Translations under genes and position numbers: made by a program
The notes under the pieces: generated by a model
Database searches by the model: none
Told to the model about the DNA's origin: nothing
Seen by the model: the letters and a program-made list of their open reading frames with translations, nothing else
In this document: one piece after another, positions 47,740-61,115 of the stretch
How the letters are laid out: each line of letters begins with the position of its first letter
How positions within the stretch are numbered: the stretch's first letter is position 1
DNA from: Kryptolebias marmoratus
Taxonomy: Eukaryota; Chordata; Actinopteri; Cyprinodontiformes; Rivulidae
DNA length: 64,000 bases
Reading direction: 5' to 3'
Assembly (NCBI RefSeq): GCF_001649575.2
Contig: NC_051431.1
Coordinates: 18,411,400-18,475,399 of the forward strand

Positions 47740-48640
47740 GCTTTTTTGTCAGGAATCAGTTTACTTTTGGTAGCGTCTCCTACAGCAAATTGCTCTTGGC
47801 TGAGAGGTCAGCCAAAACATGGGACAGCAAACTTCTGTGATGGATACAACTAGACAACTGGTCACTTTGCCCGGATCAAGGATTCTGAGGCCTCACCCTG
47901 TAGCCCAGTGCTAGATAAGATGCTGACTGGCAAATGCCTGGTGGCTTGTCCTTTTCCAGTGTGTAAAAACTATGCACATTCTAAAGTAATATACAGAAAC
48001 CCTCAGTGGTAAGGATTCTTGCCATGCTGTAGATGGCTCGATGAATTCCTCTCTCAAACCTTCTATCCAAATTGTACATGTTTCTGTCTTTAAAAGAGTG
48101 TCCCTTTCATCGAGATATAGGTGAATAGCTGAATCTCGGCTTTATGTGCCATGCATTTCTTGATAGATAGTTTAGTTTTCTCTTTGCAGAGTTCTGAAAC
48201 TCCTTACTTCACTGGACCACAGACATGATGGTGATCGACTTGTTTGGGTGTTTTATCGCTGAGGTGAACCACTTTCTTTCTGTCTGAGATTTTTTTTTTT
48301 AAATTTATTATTGGTTTAAAATGCACCAGAACACTGTGATTGTACAGAATCTTTTTGAGTTCCTCAGATATTCCTGCAACATATGGGATAACAATTTTTT
48401 TGTGTTTGTTCTGTTTTTCTTCTCTTGTTTGAGTGTTTTCCCAATTTCCTAGCTGACTTGACAAACTCCCAGTAAGAGTATCCATGGTTTTGAAGGACTT
48501 CTTTGATGGATTTGTGTTCCTTTTCCATTTCCTCTGTACTAGTGGGAACTGAAGAAGCCTTTCAGATAGGAGGTAAGCCATTTTCAACAAAAACAAGAAA
48601 GGAAGTCCAGTTTTCTTCTGTTTACCTCTTAAGATTGTCA
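47740..48640 (-). pseudogene. Penelope-like retroelement relic (RT C-terminus, GIY-YIG region, 3' part)
   Basis: On the minus strand, one frame gives VPTSTEEMEKEHKSIKEVL, NHGYSYWEFVKSARKLGKH and SNKR; the next frame gives IVIPYVAGISEELKKI, VHFKPIINLKKK and DKTPK. This is the order of the C-terminal part of the fish Penelope-like polymerase (VIPYVxGxSExLrrIf...vhFKPtNtLRqkL...DKTP). The GIY-YIG endonuclease that should follow is eroded: only EKTKLSIKKCMAHKA (from GETKxxLxKRMxxHRxA) and RRFERGI survive. At least two frameshifts and several stops are present. The reverse transcriptase catalytic part is missing. Family features are from memory. Confidence 0.6.
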
Positions 48641-50519
48641 TGTCCTGGATGACAAAGATTATCTGCCAACATGTTCTTTGAACATATAAATCTCGAAATT
48701 TTTGCTAACACCACTCACTCATTCCTTCCTCCCTTTAAACATCTGTCTTTCATCATTTCCCCCTTAAACAATATGTATCTTTAACTCCTGCCAACATTGA
48801 TGGAATAAGTAGGACTTCTATAACTTACAGATAAATATGAGGTTATGGTAGAGAAAAAGAAGGTCACTGAAAATCAAATGCATCAATATACAGTCCGGTG
48901 AAAATGAATTTGTGATGGAATAAATCAAAGTGTTTGTCATCACTTCAAATAAACTGAGGTACACTGATCAATATAAAGAATATTTCTGTAAGTACACTCA
49001 TTTGTCTTCATTATTTATCTTCATTTGTTTTTATGACCTTCCTTTGTGTCTCTAATTGCCTAGGAGCTTATAGTTTCATCTAATAAGTGCCAGTTCATTC
49101 TACATGATTCTGTGCGCAATAAAATGTGATATGTTTTGTATAGGTTTGAAAAAGATGATTAAAAAAATCTATCAAACTTTCACTCAATAACAGTAAAGGT
49201 CAACTGAAATCAAGATTTAAGTTATGAGATTGATATTTCATTTCAGCCAGAGGGAAATTTAATAGACGATTGCAGCCCATTTGTCAAGTTTCAATTTGTT
49301 CCATTATTTTTATTTCTTTATTTATTGTCTGATGTGTAACTTTCACCTATGATAAGCTACAGTTTAATTAAACAACTCACATTTTATAAGTGACAACATC
49401 TATAAATAAAAAAACAGGAAACAACACCTTCATTTAGTAGTCAATATGCACTTTTTTTTTTTTTTTACAAAATACTCCACCATATTGATAGTAAACACTT
49501 GACTGCAGTTTGGCTTCATGGACTTCTGTATATTCACTACAGGGACTCCAAACAGGTGTGCATGTCCATGTGTTCATGTGTGTGTGTCAGTTTTTATAAG
49601 CTTGAGAAAGCTTTAAAGAAGAAGAGAAAGAGATGGTAGGAAAACTCTTTCTAAGGATTGATTTATTTTTTGTATGAATGCAAATAATTTATTTGTGTGT
49701 CTATGTTTAAAATGGCTCTGCATGAAGAGTCTGTAAATCCATACCTAAGTATGTGCAGTCCGGTATTTTAGGCAATGTTTTGTGCCTGAGCTTAAGCGTC
49801 CACTGGTGTCATTAGCCACTAGTCAAGGGTTTCCTTGTTCTCTCTGCTGACCTTTCTTTGTCCCTCACTGTGTGATTAGATGCACATAAACACACAGATA
49901 AAGAAACACACAGAGCAACTGCTCAGAAACACAAAGTCTCCTGAGCAGAATGCCAACAGACCTGTAACCATCAGCAAATGCTCTTGTTTACGGTGGATAT
50001 GAATGAGACAGATCGTTGCTCAACTTGCCTAAATAGTTCCCCAAACACCCAGACAGGTGGTGTGTATGTGTCTATGGTTTGGTGTGTGTTTTAATATTGT
50101 GTTCAGGTATGTTTATGTGAATAGTGGATGGTTGTAGAGTGTGTGATTGCATGTATGCTTCGTGGATCTAGTGGCAGATGGCATCATTTCATTTGTTTGT
50201 TTTTGCGCCTCTTCCTTTTGACTTCCCTCTTCTCCCTCACGCTCAGATTTTTTTTTCTGATTTCCATTCTCTTTCACCTTTCTCCTTTCCTATCTTTCTT
50301 GCTTCAACTTTTTTTCTCAACAAATCCAGTTTTAGAACACAAGTGAATAATGCCATGCATTGCAAATTTTAGAAGGTGCTGTTTTCCATGAAATATTCAC
50401 CATTTACTTTGGGTAAAAATGTAAAGCTGGATAGTTTCAGTTCAGTTTAATTACTTACAACTAGTAGCTGTACTTTTTCTTGGGTATGTTTTGCTTTAGA
50501 AATTGTATTTCATTACATT
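48641..50519. other. Intergenic, unassigned
   Basis: No gene. 49,540-50,200 is less AT-rich with TG-rich patches; open frames at 50,128-50,372 have no domain. Confidence 0.4.
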
Positions 50520-50524
50520 TTAAC

Positions 50525-51000
50525 CTACAGTGGCAACAGGTCCAAGAGAGAAATCCAGACATCTCTCTCCACAGAGACATTTCCCAGCTTCTGGGAGCTC
50601 CCAAGACATTCCCAGGCTAAAGAGGACATTTATTTTCCTCTGCAGATTTGTCACCATAATATGGTGGAGAGGTTTGAGTATCCCCTTGATCCTGGGAGCT
50701 ATGTTATAGGGTCTACTATATCTTACTGTCCTCAAGAGAGGGTCAGAATAAAAGTGTTTCATAGATCTTGATAAAGAAAGATCTCAGGAAAACAGGATAC
50801 TTTGTTTGGAGCAATAATATTGGGACACTCTCCTGGAGCCAAATATGAGGGGGGAAACTTGCCAGTGAGCACCTGGTGGTTGAGCCTTGATTCCTGGGGA
50901 TCAGCCAGGCCAAACTCAAAAAAGATTCAGGAAGCCTCCACACTGGCCCACAACCTGCAGGGAAAGTAGTCATGGTTTGGTGCTATGTGAGCCAAGGAGA
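50525..51000. mobile_element. Eroded retroelement fragment (tentative)
   Basis: cccagcttctgggagctccc, aagacattcccaggctaaag, gccagtgagcacctggtggt and tcctggggatcagccaggcc resemble GC-richer segments of fish non-LTR elements. Two minus-strand frames here are short and domain-free. Confidence 0.3.
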
Positions 51001-51624
51001 AAAACAATACCTATCAAAAACTACTGCAGTGACTAGGTTTATTCCTTACCAACTAGAAGGGATGATGAACAAAGAAATAGTGTGAAAACTCCACCTATCC
51101 AGTGTGCTGCTTCATCTACCAATGTGTAAATAATGTGATGCCACTGATTGGCAGAACAAACTGCGCTGAAATCCAAATGTGGAGATGCACAGGCTGTGAA
51201 AGCTGACAGCAAAGTCCTCCTATTCCAAACTCTGTTTTAGGTGGAATAAAAAAAATGAAGTGAACTCCTAAAATTTTTGGCCATATCTAAGTAAATGTTT
51301 GACTCCAAGTTAAAAAAAAGACAACTGCTTCATGTGTTTGCTGGGAGAGAACTCACAGCTTAGAAAAACTAGGCATCAAATCTGTGCAAGAACCTGGAGG
51401 TAGGTTTAAAAACACTTGTGCCGTTTATCTGTAACCTAAAACAAATTTATTATTTTTTTATTGTTAGCATGTTTGTTTGTTTTTCTTATTTTTATTTGGT
51501 AAGACCTTTATATAAAAATAACCAAACAAAACTTGCCTGAAACTGTTAGTGTTGCACGGCGTAAGTTGCTGTTAACTACTTATTAATTATGCTAACAATG
51601 TAACCCAATGTGATCAAAAACACC
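51001..51624. other. Intergenic, unassigned
   Basis: No feature recognised. Confidence 0.4.
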
Positions 51625-51629
51625 ATCAC

Positions 51630-52262
51630 TGTTACGACCCAGCTCAGCTAGGGAAAGGGAAAGCAACATTTAAACAACCCAGATGTTAAAGGTTTAACAG
51701 TTAGGCATTTATTGTTTTGGTAAAAATAAAAATAACAGATAACAAAACAACTACAATCTAAAGCTATGGAATTACAACCAAGAGAACTAAATAAAACAGA
51801 ATCCACAAAGCATTCAGAGAGATAAACAAAAGAACTTAACCAAACAAAATAGACTTTAAGTCCAAGTTAACCAGAGTTAAACAAAATACAAACTACAAGT
51901 CTCTACTAGAGTTAAAACAGAAAACCCATGGGGACAAAAGTTAGCCAAGCTATTACAGCTGACAACAAGCTAAACAAAGACACACCGGTCTAACACCAGA
52001 CAAAGTGGCAAACTGTCTGAACAAACAATTCAGATCAGCCGCGCCTTCTCCCAGGAAGTCCAGGGTTAAAAAGGGAGGCCTCAGCAGGGATTGGTGGAGT
52101 TGACTGATTGAGGAGCCAATCAGTTCTGCTGTAGACCTCAGGGGTGTGGCACTGGAGGAAGAGGGCTGCCTTCAATTCCCAGTAGAGTCCAGTTGATGAT
52201 AATGGAGCTGCAGATGTACAGAAAAGAGAAAAAGAAAACCTACAAGGCCACCGGCCGTAACA
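51630..52262 (-). mobile_element. Solo LTR of an LTR retrotransposon (633 bp)
   Basis: TGTTACG at the left and CGTAACA at the right form an exact 7-bp inverted terminus. The flanks carry a perfect 5-bp target duplication ATCAC (51,625-51,629 and 52,263-52,267). Read on the minus strand, a CCAAT box (+ gggattggtgg at 52,088) precedes a TATA-like TTTTTAACC (+ about 52,065), and AATAAA follows (+ TTTATT at 51,708-51,713). There is no internal region. A 5-bp duplication fits Ty3/gypsy or BEL, but the superfamily is not shown by the LTR alone. Confidence 0.88.
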
Positions 52263-52267
52263 ATCAC

Positions 52268-53620
52268 CTTCCAACATTGTGTCTAAAAATATGTCAGAAA
52301 GTAAACAAGTGAGCAGTACCTAATTTAAAGAATAGAATATAAAATAATAATAATAATAATATCATTGTTTGTTTGTTTGTTTTTTTCTTTAGATATAAAT
52401 TGTTTGGAAATAATGTCCCAATTACTGCGTGTTTGAAATTGAATAGTAATATAATTTTATTAACAATCTGAATAAATGAGCAACTGTATTATTGTTACTG
52501 TGACAGTTCAGTAGAAGGATTCTGTATGTGCCTAATCACTGTTTTACCCATATTAGACATCACTTAGCACTCCTCCTGACAGAAACAAACACCACAACAA
52601 AAAAACAACAGCTATGGCCTTTTTTAGGAAAATAAAATATGTTTGGTGTTGTCCATATGCTCAGCAGTGGATCTGTTTGCTAGTCAAAACAGAAATTTTT
52701 AGGTGCTAACTTCTATTGTATTATTTTTAAATCCAGTTTTAATAAAAATATGACATATGTTCATGTTTTTTTTTTGCCAGTTTAGGCCAAGTTTATGCTG
52801 CCTTGTCTTTGCGAACAATAATTCTATACCTGTAACCTCAAGGAGAAAGAGTAATAAAAGAAAAATAAAACGTTTCTTTGGTTTGTTTGTTTAGTTTTGA
52901 TACCAGAAGCTTTGAGGTTCATTTAACAAGTTCTGCTAATGAACAAATTAACCATCATGGGATGTTCTGCACTGAAATGACAAATTATAATTTCCAAATG
53001 TGTTAAATGTCATGTGTAGATATACTTTAGTTTGTTATTGCACTTCAATTTGTAGTGTTTAATTCAAGACAGTTTGCAAAAAATATCCCCTCATCTTTTG
53101 TACACTTTACAAGATAGACCCCCATTTCACTCTAAAAAAACTAACTAAACAACTTTTCCTCCGAGTTTTAATAAGCTGCATTTAGTTTTCACTTCAGTAG
53201 ATTTTTACACAAGTGACTTTGCTTTTACTCAATGCTGGTGAGAAAAGAAGAGCATGCTTTTTGTGTTTGTTCTGTTTTTGTTTTAGTTTTTTGTTGTTTT
53301 GTTTTGTTTTGTTTTTTTTGAGGAGGAGGTTGGTATAAATGGACATATAAGAGACTTGCTTTGGAAAATAAAAGTTCACTTAGAAAACGAAAAGAGTGTA
53401 TAACTGTTTAGAGAAAAAAAGAAAGAAAAAATGCAACAGAATGTCTAATAAAGTAGTGTTTATCAGCAGGTTAATATGGTTGACTGAGACAGGACCACCA
53501 GAGACTTAACCCTAGTAAAGAAAATAAAACCAAGCTATCCTTCTTCTGGATCCTGGCAATTAGATTACCAAGTATTTTTTGCCTCTGTTAATTTCAATGT
53601 GTGGGAATGATGTGTAAAAT
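52268..53620. other. Intergenic, unassigned
   Basis: AT-rich; short (AAT)n near 52,345 and (GTTT)n near 52,365 and 53,295. No gene. Confidence 0.4.
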
Positions 53621-53621
53621 G

Positions 53622-53679
53622 ATACTACTACTACTACTACTACTACTAATAATAATAATAATAGTAATAATAATAATAG
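53622..53679. repeat. (TAC)n(TAA)n compound microsatellite
   Basis: About 8 ACT/TAC units run into AAT units with one interruption (tagtaa). Confidence 0.95.
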
Positions 53680-53689
53680 AAAATGATTC

Positions 53690-53930
53690 ATCACAGCTCA
53701 TGTCTGGGTTCAAAGCTCTTGGATAGTTTGGGCGTCTCAATGTGTAGCTGGAGGGTTCTCCATTAGCCTTCCTTACACAGTCCAAGGACGTGCATTTTAA
53801 GCTGTTCAGGGACTGTGATATGGCCTTGGGTATGAGTGTGAGTCTGTATGCTTTTCTGTCTGTCAGCCTAGTAATGAACTGGCAATCTATCCAAGCTGGA
53901 ACTTGTTCAATGGCAGCTACCTTTCAGTTT
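53690..53930 (+). mobile_element. Degenerate SINE copy
   Basis: tctgggttcaaagctcttgg, ttacacagtccaaggacgtg, ttgggtatgagtgtgagtct and gtaatgaactggcaatctat follow the order of the SINE at 1,699 but with many changes. Confidence 0.4.
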
Positions 53931-55079
53931 GAAATAGAAAATAACCGCCGGTCGCCTGATTTAAGTCCATTGTTTTAACTACTGAATCCATCTATCTTTA
54001 AGCAGAACTGTTGTGGCTCAATAACAAGGTCACCTCACTTACTCCTTTCTGTCTGTCAGAATTATAGTGAAAAGCAGCACTGATTGGTAGCCTTGATGGG
54101 GAGATAAACCCCTCACTCACATACACATATGGTTCTGTAAAATGCAAAGAATGAAGTTCACCTAATGTATTTCTTAGAAAACACGGGCCAATTTTTTTTT
54201 TTTTTATTTAAAAATGCTTTTTTGGCATTTGATAATTTAAACTGAACATTTTGGACAGACATGCATATGACTACTCTTCCAAATGTTGTTTTTTTTCAAA
54301 CCGTTCAAATGTATGTCTTAGTGATATCGTTCTTTATTTGTTTTTTGTTTTTATTTTAAATCTCAAGACACATTACAAACACCATACTTCCCTTTGCAAA
54401 AAAAACAACAAAAAAAAAGCCAAAAACAAAGAACCCACCTAATTGACAGAATTTAGAGCATGTCCCCAGAGTAAATGTGTTTGTGTGTATTTTCTTATTA
54501 TGCAGGTGTTCCGAAATGAGAATGTCATTTCTGTGCAATATTTGTAACAGACTAAGAGTAAATTTCTGTGTGTATGTGTGCATACACTCATCTCTGGAAG
54601 GAGCAAAAAGCAGGTCATAATCCTGGCTGTCAGTCCTTGTTTTTCTGTTTTTTTTGCCCATGAAAAATTTACACCAATTATGCTGAGACCTCATCAACTA
54701 TTTACAGCAAACCTGTGCACACCTCAGACCGAATGACTGCAAATACTAAGTGAATGGTTATACTAAATTGTCCAAATGAACTATAATTTTGTCATAATTA
54801 ATGTTCGAATGGCGTATAATGAAGAACTAATGGGAACATGTTTTCTGACTCCTGCCTACTGCAGGTTTTTTGTCTTGGTTCTTAATAGTGTGAATGTTGA
54901 ATAGTGTGCTATGACTTTCATTATGAGTAACTTTTATGCATTTAAAATTATTTGACTTTCTTTACAACACAATTCTATCTTAAAATATATTGCATTCTCT
55001 TAATTTCTTTCAAGAAGCATTCCTCTAAAATCTACTTCAGCATGCTGGCTCTATTTTTGTTATCTTCTACTCTATTTTG
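53931..55079. other. Intergenic, unassigned
   Basis: AT-rich with homopolymers at 54,190 and 54,400; no gene. Confidence 0.4.
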
Positions 55080-55440
55080 TATATAGCTACTGTCTTGCTA
55101 ATTTTAGCTTTTATATACAATTTTGCTCATTTTAGCTTTCAGCTATAGTTTGGCCAATTTTAGCAACTACTTTGAAAATTGTAGCTTTTAGCTATGTTTT
55201 TTTTAAGTTTAGCTTTTAACGTTACTAACTGTACCTTTTAGCTTCTATTTTGTTAAATACAGCTTTAAGCTACTGTTTGTTAATTTTAGCATTTAGCTAC
55301 AGTTTCGCTAACAATATCTTTTAGCTAAGTTTTTGCTAATTTGAGCTTCTAGCTATGTGTTTGCGAATTTTATCTTTTAGCTATGGTTTTTACCAATTTT
55401 AGCTTTTTCCTTCAGTTTTGCTTATTCAAGTTTTTAGCAG
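55080..55440. repeat. Degenerate minisatellite, unit of about 28 bp (TTTTGCTAATTTTAGCTTTTAGCTAYNG type)
   Basis: About 12-13 head-to-tail units of agctacTgttttgctaattt then tagctttt, each 25-30 bp with scattered substitutions. Every unit contains TAGCTT or TAGCTA, so adjacent units can pair as small AGCT-centred hairpins. No coding. The array ends at agtttttagcagaaccag. Confidence 0.8.
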
Positions 55441-56035
55441 AACCAGACCAGAAATTTACATAAAAGCATATAAGTCAGAGAAATTTGATTTACAACAGTT
55501 TCAGTCAAAGTCAGACTGTTGTTGTTGGGTTTTTTTTTCAACCGAGAGACACAAATACAGTAAAGTGTAAAACACATGAAAGTCCTCAAGCTGTCCAATT
55601 ATCACTCAGCACAGTACTAGTTTGTAAAGATGATTGTTTTGGTCTGTGATGTAAGAGATTAACTGGGAAAAAAAGCCCAATACTGACATTCTGACAGGAG
55701 GTCTTTGCCACCTACTGTACTGAAATCTGACATTGATCAATAAATAATTTTCCTTTACAACTGGTGTACTGTAACAAGGAAAGAAGTCCATGGCCAAACC
55801 CTGACAGTTCCTGGTTTGTTTCAGAACCAATTTCTTTTCTTTTAGTTTGGGCTCACAGTTCTGGACTTCATCTAGACTTTGGTAAAACTGAAGCAACTCT
55901 TAATAGTGTGAAATTCTATCCTGCTTGACTTGTGGAAAGCCTTTTTTTCCTGAGTGTTAGATGTTGGTCAATTCAATAAGCTCTGTCAGTTTTATTTTTT
56001 TGCACACAGGGTCACTTATCATGTTTGCCAGTCCA
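55441..56035. other. Intergenic, unassigned
   Basis: No feature recognised. Confidence 0.4.
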
Positions 56036-56155
56036 TCTTTCCATTTTTTTTAACCTGCCTGATGCTCAGGTTCACAGGAAGCTGGTGCCTGTCTCCAGCA
56101 CTGAAAGGTTACGGGCAGGGAACACCCAGGGCAGGACACCAGGACACCAGGTCAC
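56036..56155 (-). mobile_element. SINE fragment, minus orientation
   Basis: catctttccatttttttaac, gaagctggtgcctgtctcca and gggcagggaacacccagggc are the reversed 3' body of the SINE seen at 1,699 and 38,087. Confidence 0.5.
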
Positions 56156-59100
56156 AAGTCATGTCCAGCACCTCTTCAACCCTCTTTACAACTTAGCTAA
56201 TCTTATTCAGTGTTTAGTTTGTGATCATTTTTAAAGGAAGGGGAAGAATGAAAGTAGTGGTTTCTTCTTTAAAACACATTTTTTCCCTTCTAAAAGCTGC
56301 ACAAAAGAAGCATTTTATATAACTAATCTGTTTAAACTAAATGAAAGGTCTAGTATTGTGCGATAAGTCGTAGATGTCCAAAGAATGTGTCTTTCAAGTG
56401 TCAGCTGAAAGAAATCTCAGACTCACGAGACTGTCATTTTTTGGAAGCTCTATTTTATTTTTTTATTATTATTATTCTTGCCCACCAATGCTGTTTAGAG
56501 TCACTGCTGACCGAAATGTCCAAACTCCTTTCAAGAGGAATTTGGTGATTGACAAAGAAGAGCAGCCATTGGTAGCAGCTCAGCACATGCAGTTCACAAC
56601 AGGGCAGCTAACACAAACATGGATGAGACATTCTGTCACTTCAAACTTTCTGCCAGGAATAATTTACATTTCCACACAGCTAAAACAGCAAAGCAGCCAC
56701 TGTTTGTACCTTCCTTGGATTTAGTCAGTGTTGCTTTTATAAATCAGAATGCTATCACTGCTCTGGTAGCTTAAAAGATGAATTTATTATAAGTGAAATG
56801 ATTAAGATGAGAAGTACTTATTTGGTCATTTTGAAAATAAATAAATAAATAAAATAAATACAAAAACAGGCAGCTAGCTAGGTATAAACTTTAAGGCACA
56901 AAAGAGAACATAAAATCATAGCAAACTACAGATATTTCTTTGTGCTACCTCTATGCTTCACAATTCTGGAACGTCTCTAAGCTTAATGGTTTTGATTTAT
57001 AACCTGTAAATGTGTATCAAGCTACATTCGATGCACAAAAGGCTGATCAGTAAGCCTGTAATCAGGTTATTTTCATCAAGACAAAAAAAGAAAATAATAA
57101 TAATGCCCATTTTTCAAAAAAATAACCAGGTATTATTTTTCAGCTTTATTAGAATAATCATTTACTAGACACTGTCATTCTCAGTATAGTCACCAAACTC
57201 CACTTAATAAAACAATATCTTTAATAATGTTACAGAAATGACAAAGTTCTAGAAGCTAGTATTTCACAACTCCATATGCCCGAGACATGGTTTATATACT
57301 CAAAGAAAAATAACCTTTTTTAGTTGGCTTAAATGTCACTTCAAACATTATCTTTTTTTTTAATTGGTGGCTTATTTTTGGTGAAAAAAAAATGGCTTTC
57401 ATAAAAAGCTGACATCACAAAATTAAACGATTACAAAAAAAAGAGTGCTTGGTATAAGCAAAACGCAGCACGTGTTGTCTCCTACTTCACACATGCATGC
57501 CACTTTGAATCTGTGGCCACTTTGTGTCGTTGCTGGCTCAAAGGCATATCAGTGGTACATCAACTTTGACCTCCCATTGTGCAACAAAGACACATCATGC
57601 CCAGCTTTAAAGTGTTGTGTGAAAAATGCTTTTGACACACAGCTGCACCCCAGCCGGGCAACGAGCTGTTGTACATGTCCATCTGCGGCAAACATTTTCG
57701 ACAGATGGGAGACACTCTGAAGAGCCGTCGGCCATTACGTTTCCCAAAGGAGCAACAGGCTTACCTGAAATGACAAATCACTCCCATGCTCATTTCTCCT
57801 CCCCTCCCTTGCTTTTCTTCATTCTCTACAGGCTCCTGGCACAGCAGGGGAGAGATTCAACATGACACACCACTGTAAGTGACAAAAACATCGGGTACAT
57901 GAGTAAAAAAAAAAAGAAAAAGAAAACAAGGAACAGAGGATGAACAGATGGAAGAAGAATGTGCAAGAAAACATTCAGAGTGTTTTGAGGCAGAGATTAA
58001 AGAGAAACATTATAATCAGAGGATAGCCAGTATATGTAAGACTAGCCACAGCTTTGCAAAGAGAAATGCTTGCATGACATAGTAATAGCTGAGAAAATGA
58101 TGAAAATCAATAGAGAAATAACTTAAAGACAAGAAAATGAGAAACAAAGGGATTTAAAAAAGAGAGAAAAGCCCATAACTTGGACTGATTAGGTATTTTC
58201 ATGTGCACTTGATTACATGCCCCACACTGGGCAGCCGGCAATATACAAAATGTGTTATTTCTTCAGGGGTTCTCATCAAAAGAGATCATTGGTCTAAGAG
58301 GAAATTCCCTTCCATTTCCATTGAGCTAAATTTTAAGATAAAATGAATTTCATATGAACCCACTGCAATCATAGGGAGCCGTAAAGGTGATCAAGTCCCT
58401 ACAACTGCTTCTTTTAAAACTAGCTTTTTAAAGCTACACTTGGTTATTTTTATAGTATGCATGCTTGGGTTATGAAGGATTACAGTAATATCTTCTGTGA
58501 GAGTTTCTTTCAGCCATTACTGAGGCAACAGACAAAATTTGAATAGAGGATTGGATTAGTAGTCAGCATTAGAACTAAGTTGTGTGTGGGCTAACAATAA
58601 GCAAATTAATGCAAAACCTTTTCCAAGCCGAGCCATTCTTAAAGAGTTTGAGTGTGTGTGAGAGTATAATGATGCAAGAAAATGTGACAGAGAAAAAGCA
58701 ACGGTTGAGAGGTGAGATGGCCAAAGTGACAGAGACAGATAGAGATTTCAAAAGGCTACCGTTTCTTATCAGCAAAGGTCACTCAAGCAATTACGTGACA
58801 CATTGATTTATATCCCCAATGGCAAACTCTACCAGCACAACAAAAAGAAATAAAACACACAAGCACGGAAAAAACTCACACAGATAGAGACGTGGTATTA
58901 ATCTGCTGCCCACTGCTAATTATTATTGTTTTCTGCAGAAGTCTTGTGGTTGGCTGAGATCACTGAGGTCTTGACCACTGGGAGACAGAGGTTTTCTGTT
59001 TTTCTTTCTTTTTGTACTCCAGTAGTTTATTTTTATATTATAATAAAACAGTCATTTAGTTTACAGAACACTAAACATTCAGTGTTTCTATACTGATTAT

Positions 59101-59689
59101 TCATCTATTGCAGAAAAGGCAAAGAAGCATTCACAATGGCCAAAAAACTGTCATTGTTTAAAGTGCATTACACATGCATTATTGGGTATTATCAGTCTGG
59201 TAAGCTTCAGTTATGCTCGGTGCATTATACACTGTACAGTAGCACAAGAATATGTGTTGGCACAAGAGTCACACTACACTCACTGCAGTCTTCACCCTAA
59301 ACAGAAAGCATTGTTGCCTTGAAAATTCTACTGCTGCACCATTCACAATGGCACAAGGAGGACACACTGTACTTATATTATAAAATACACTCAAATGGTT
59401 TAAATTTATTTAACTTTAGTACCAGTAAATAAAACTGTACTTTCTTAGTTTAAAAAAAAATGTTTCAAAGATGCCTGCATGAACAAATTTGCTAACAAAT
59501 TTCTTTCTACAGTTTTTCTTGAACTTTATTTGATGGTCTTAAGTGACAAATGAGAAAGTCTGAGCGATTTTACTGGATAAAACTGCATTCAAGTGTTTGA
59601 TGGTTTGATGTCAATTTTGGCACATGCTGTTGAAATTTGCATTACATTGATCATCAAAAAAATTAGATTCAGTCATTAAACCAGGGGTC

Positions 59690-59690
<1 letters not shown>
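56156..59690. other. Intergenic, unassigned
   Basis: No gene identified. 56,374-56,724 and 57,445-57,865 have domain-free open frames. 57,600-57,760 is the most GC-rich part (ccagccgggcaacgagctgt) and could be a conserved non-coding element. Confidence 0.35.

Positions 59691-59691
<1 letters not shown>

Positions 59692-59748
<57 letters not shown>
59692..59748. repeat. (TA)n microsatellite, about 57 bp
   Basis: The longest pure dinucleotide run in the window. Confidence 0.98.
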
Positions 59749-59750
<2 letters not shown>

Positions 59751-61083
59751 ACTTTTATTTGCACCTCTTTCCTGCTTTTGACTCAGTTACTATTCGCATA
59801 GTAACAAACCTACAAGCTAACCCTAACAAAACTAAGTGAAAAAAGAGACTTTGGAGAATACTCTGCAGAACTTATTTTTTCCCACCCTTCTGGGGAAAGT
59901 TTTCTTCTGTGAAATCAGTTTGTGATGCAAAGAAGTCATGGATTGATAGATATTAAATATTATATTTGCATTTTTAGATAATCTTCATCTCATTAAGCGT
60001 ATAAAACATATCCTTGGATTTTCACTTTTAAACATATTCATAATAGAAGGGCCATAAAAACCATTAGTCCTTACCTCTTGGGAACAAAATATCAACACCA
60101 TTTTTGTGTGTCACTAACCAACTGTTACAATGTTGTACAAAGATGAAACATTATTTATATTGTCCTTAATAACCAGTGAACCTTATTAGGGATATACCCC
60201 AAAGGTAGTTTCTTCAGTTGTGATAATGTAAGGTCATTTTCTACAGGACCTCGGCTCCATTAAAAATCTGTGTGAACACTTTGAAATGAAATGAGGGTGA
60301 AATTATGTTTACTGTCTTCAAAACCAGAACATTGAATTGCTGCAATAAGCTGCAATAATTTCTAAAACAGATGCAGTTGTACCTTCTTCTTAAGTTTAAT
60401 GTGTAAAATAATGTTATATCGATGTTTGTTTCGAAAAAAAAAAATCCTTACCAACTTAAAACATGTAAACCTCCCTCAGAAAGGGCTGCAAAAGCCAAGA
60501 TTCCAGCTGGGAACTAGTTTAGGTGACAATGCTAACTAATACACCAATGATATCTAAAGCAACTTGGATTTAAGTCCTAAACTGACTTGTTACTATACAC
60601 AGTAAATCTACTGTTCTCAAACTGTGGTAAAAGCAACATTGATAGTACTTAATACCTCTTTAGTGGTACTCAAGAAATTTTGGAACTAAATTTTGATTTA
60701 GTTCTTTTTTAAATCTGTATTCACTTGTTGTGGGGCAGAAGAAGACCCAAGACCACAGTGTATGTGATGTCACTCTCTTCTGTAGAAACCATGGTTTAAT
60801 AATTTGGCCAGTTTGCTTGCTTCTTTCAGATATAAAAATAAGATTGTAAACCTATGCTTCTCTTTATTATTGTCTGTCACAGTAGGTGGTACTTTGAAAC
60901 TGTAGTATGGTACTCCTTATACAAAGTTTGATAACCACTGAAGTAAATGATCAACTGACTGCAACCTAAAGCAACAACAACAAAAAAAGAGTGCTAAAAG
61001 AATGTGAAAACAGTCTAAAACAGAACATGTATTCATTAAATAAAGAAAATAACTAAATCACAATGCTAAAAAAACATATATAT

Positions 61084-61115
<32 letters not shown>

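Noticed and set aside
52035..52277. 80-codon minus-strand frame
   Set aside because: It lies within the solo LTR, spanning the U3/R part and the flank.
56374..56724. 116-codon plus-strand frame
   Set aside because: Contains poly-Tyr/Phe from a T-rich run; no known domain or splice context.
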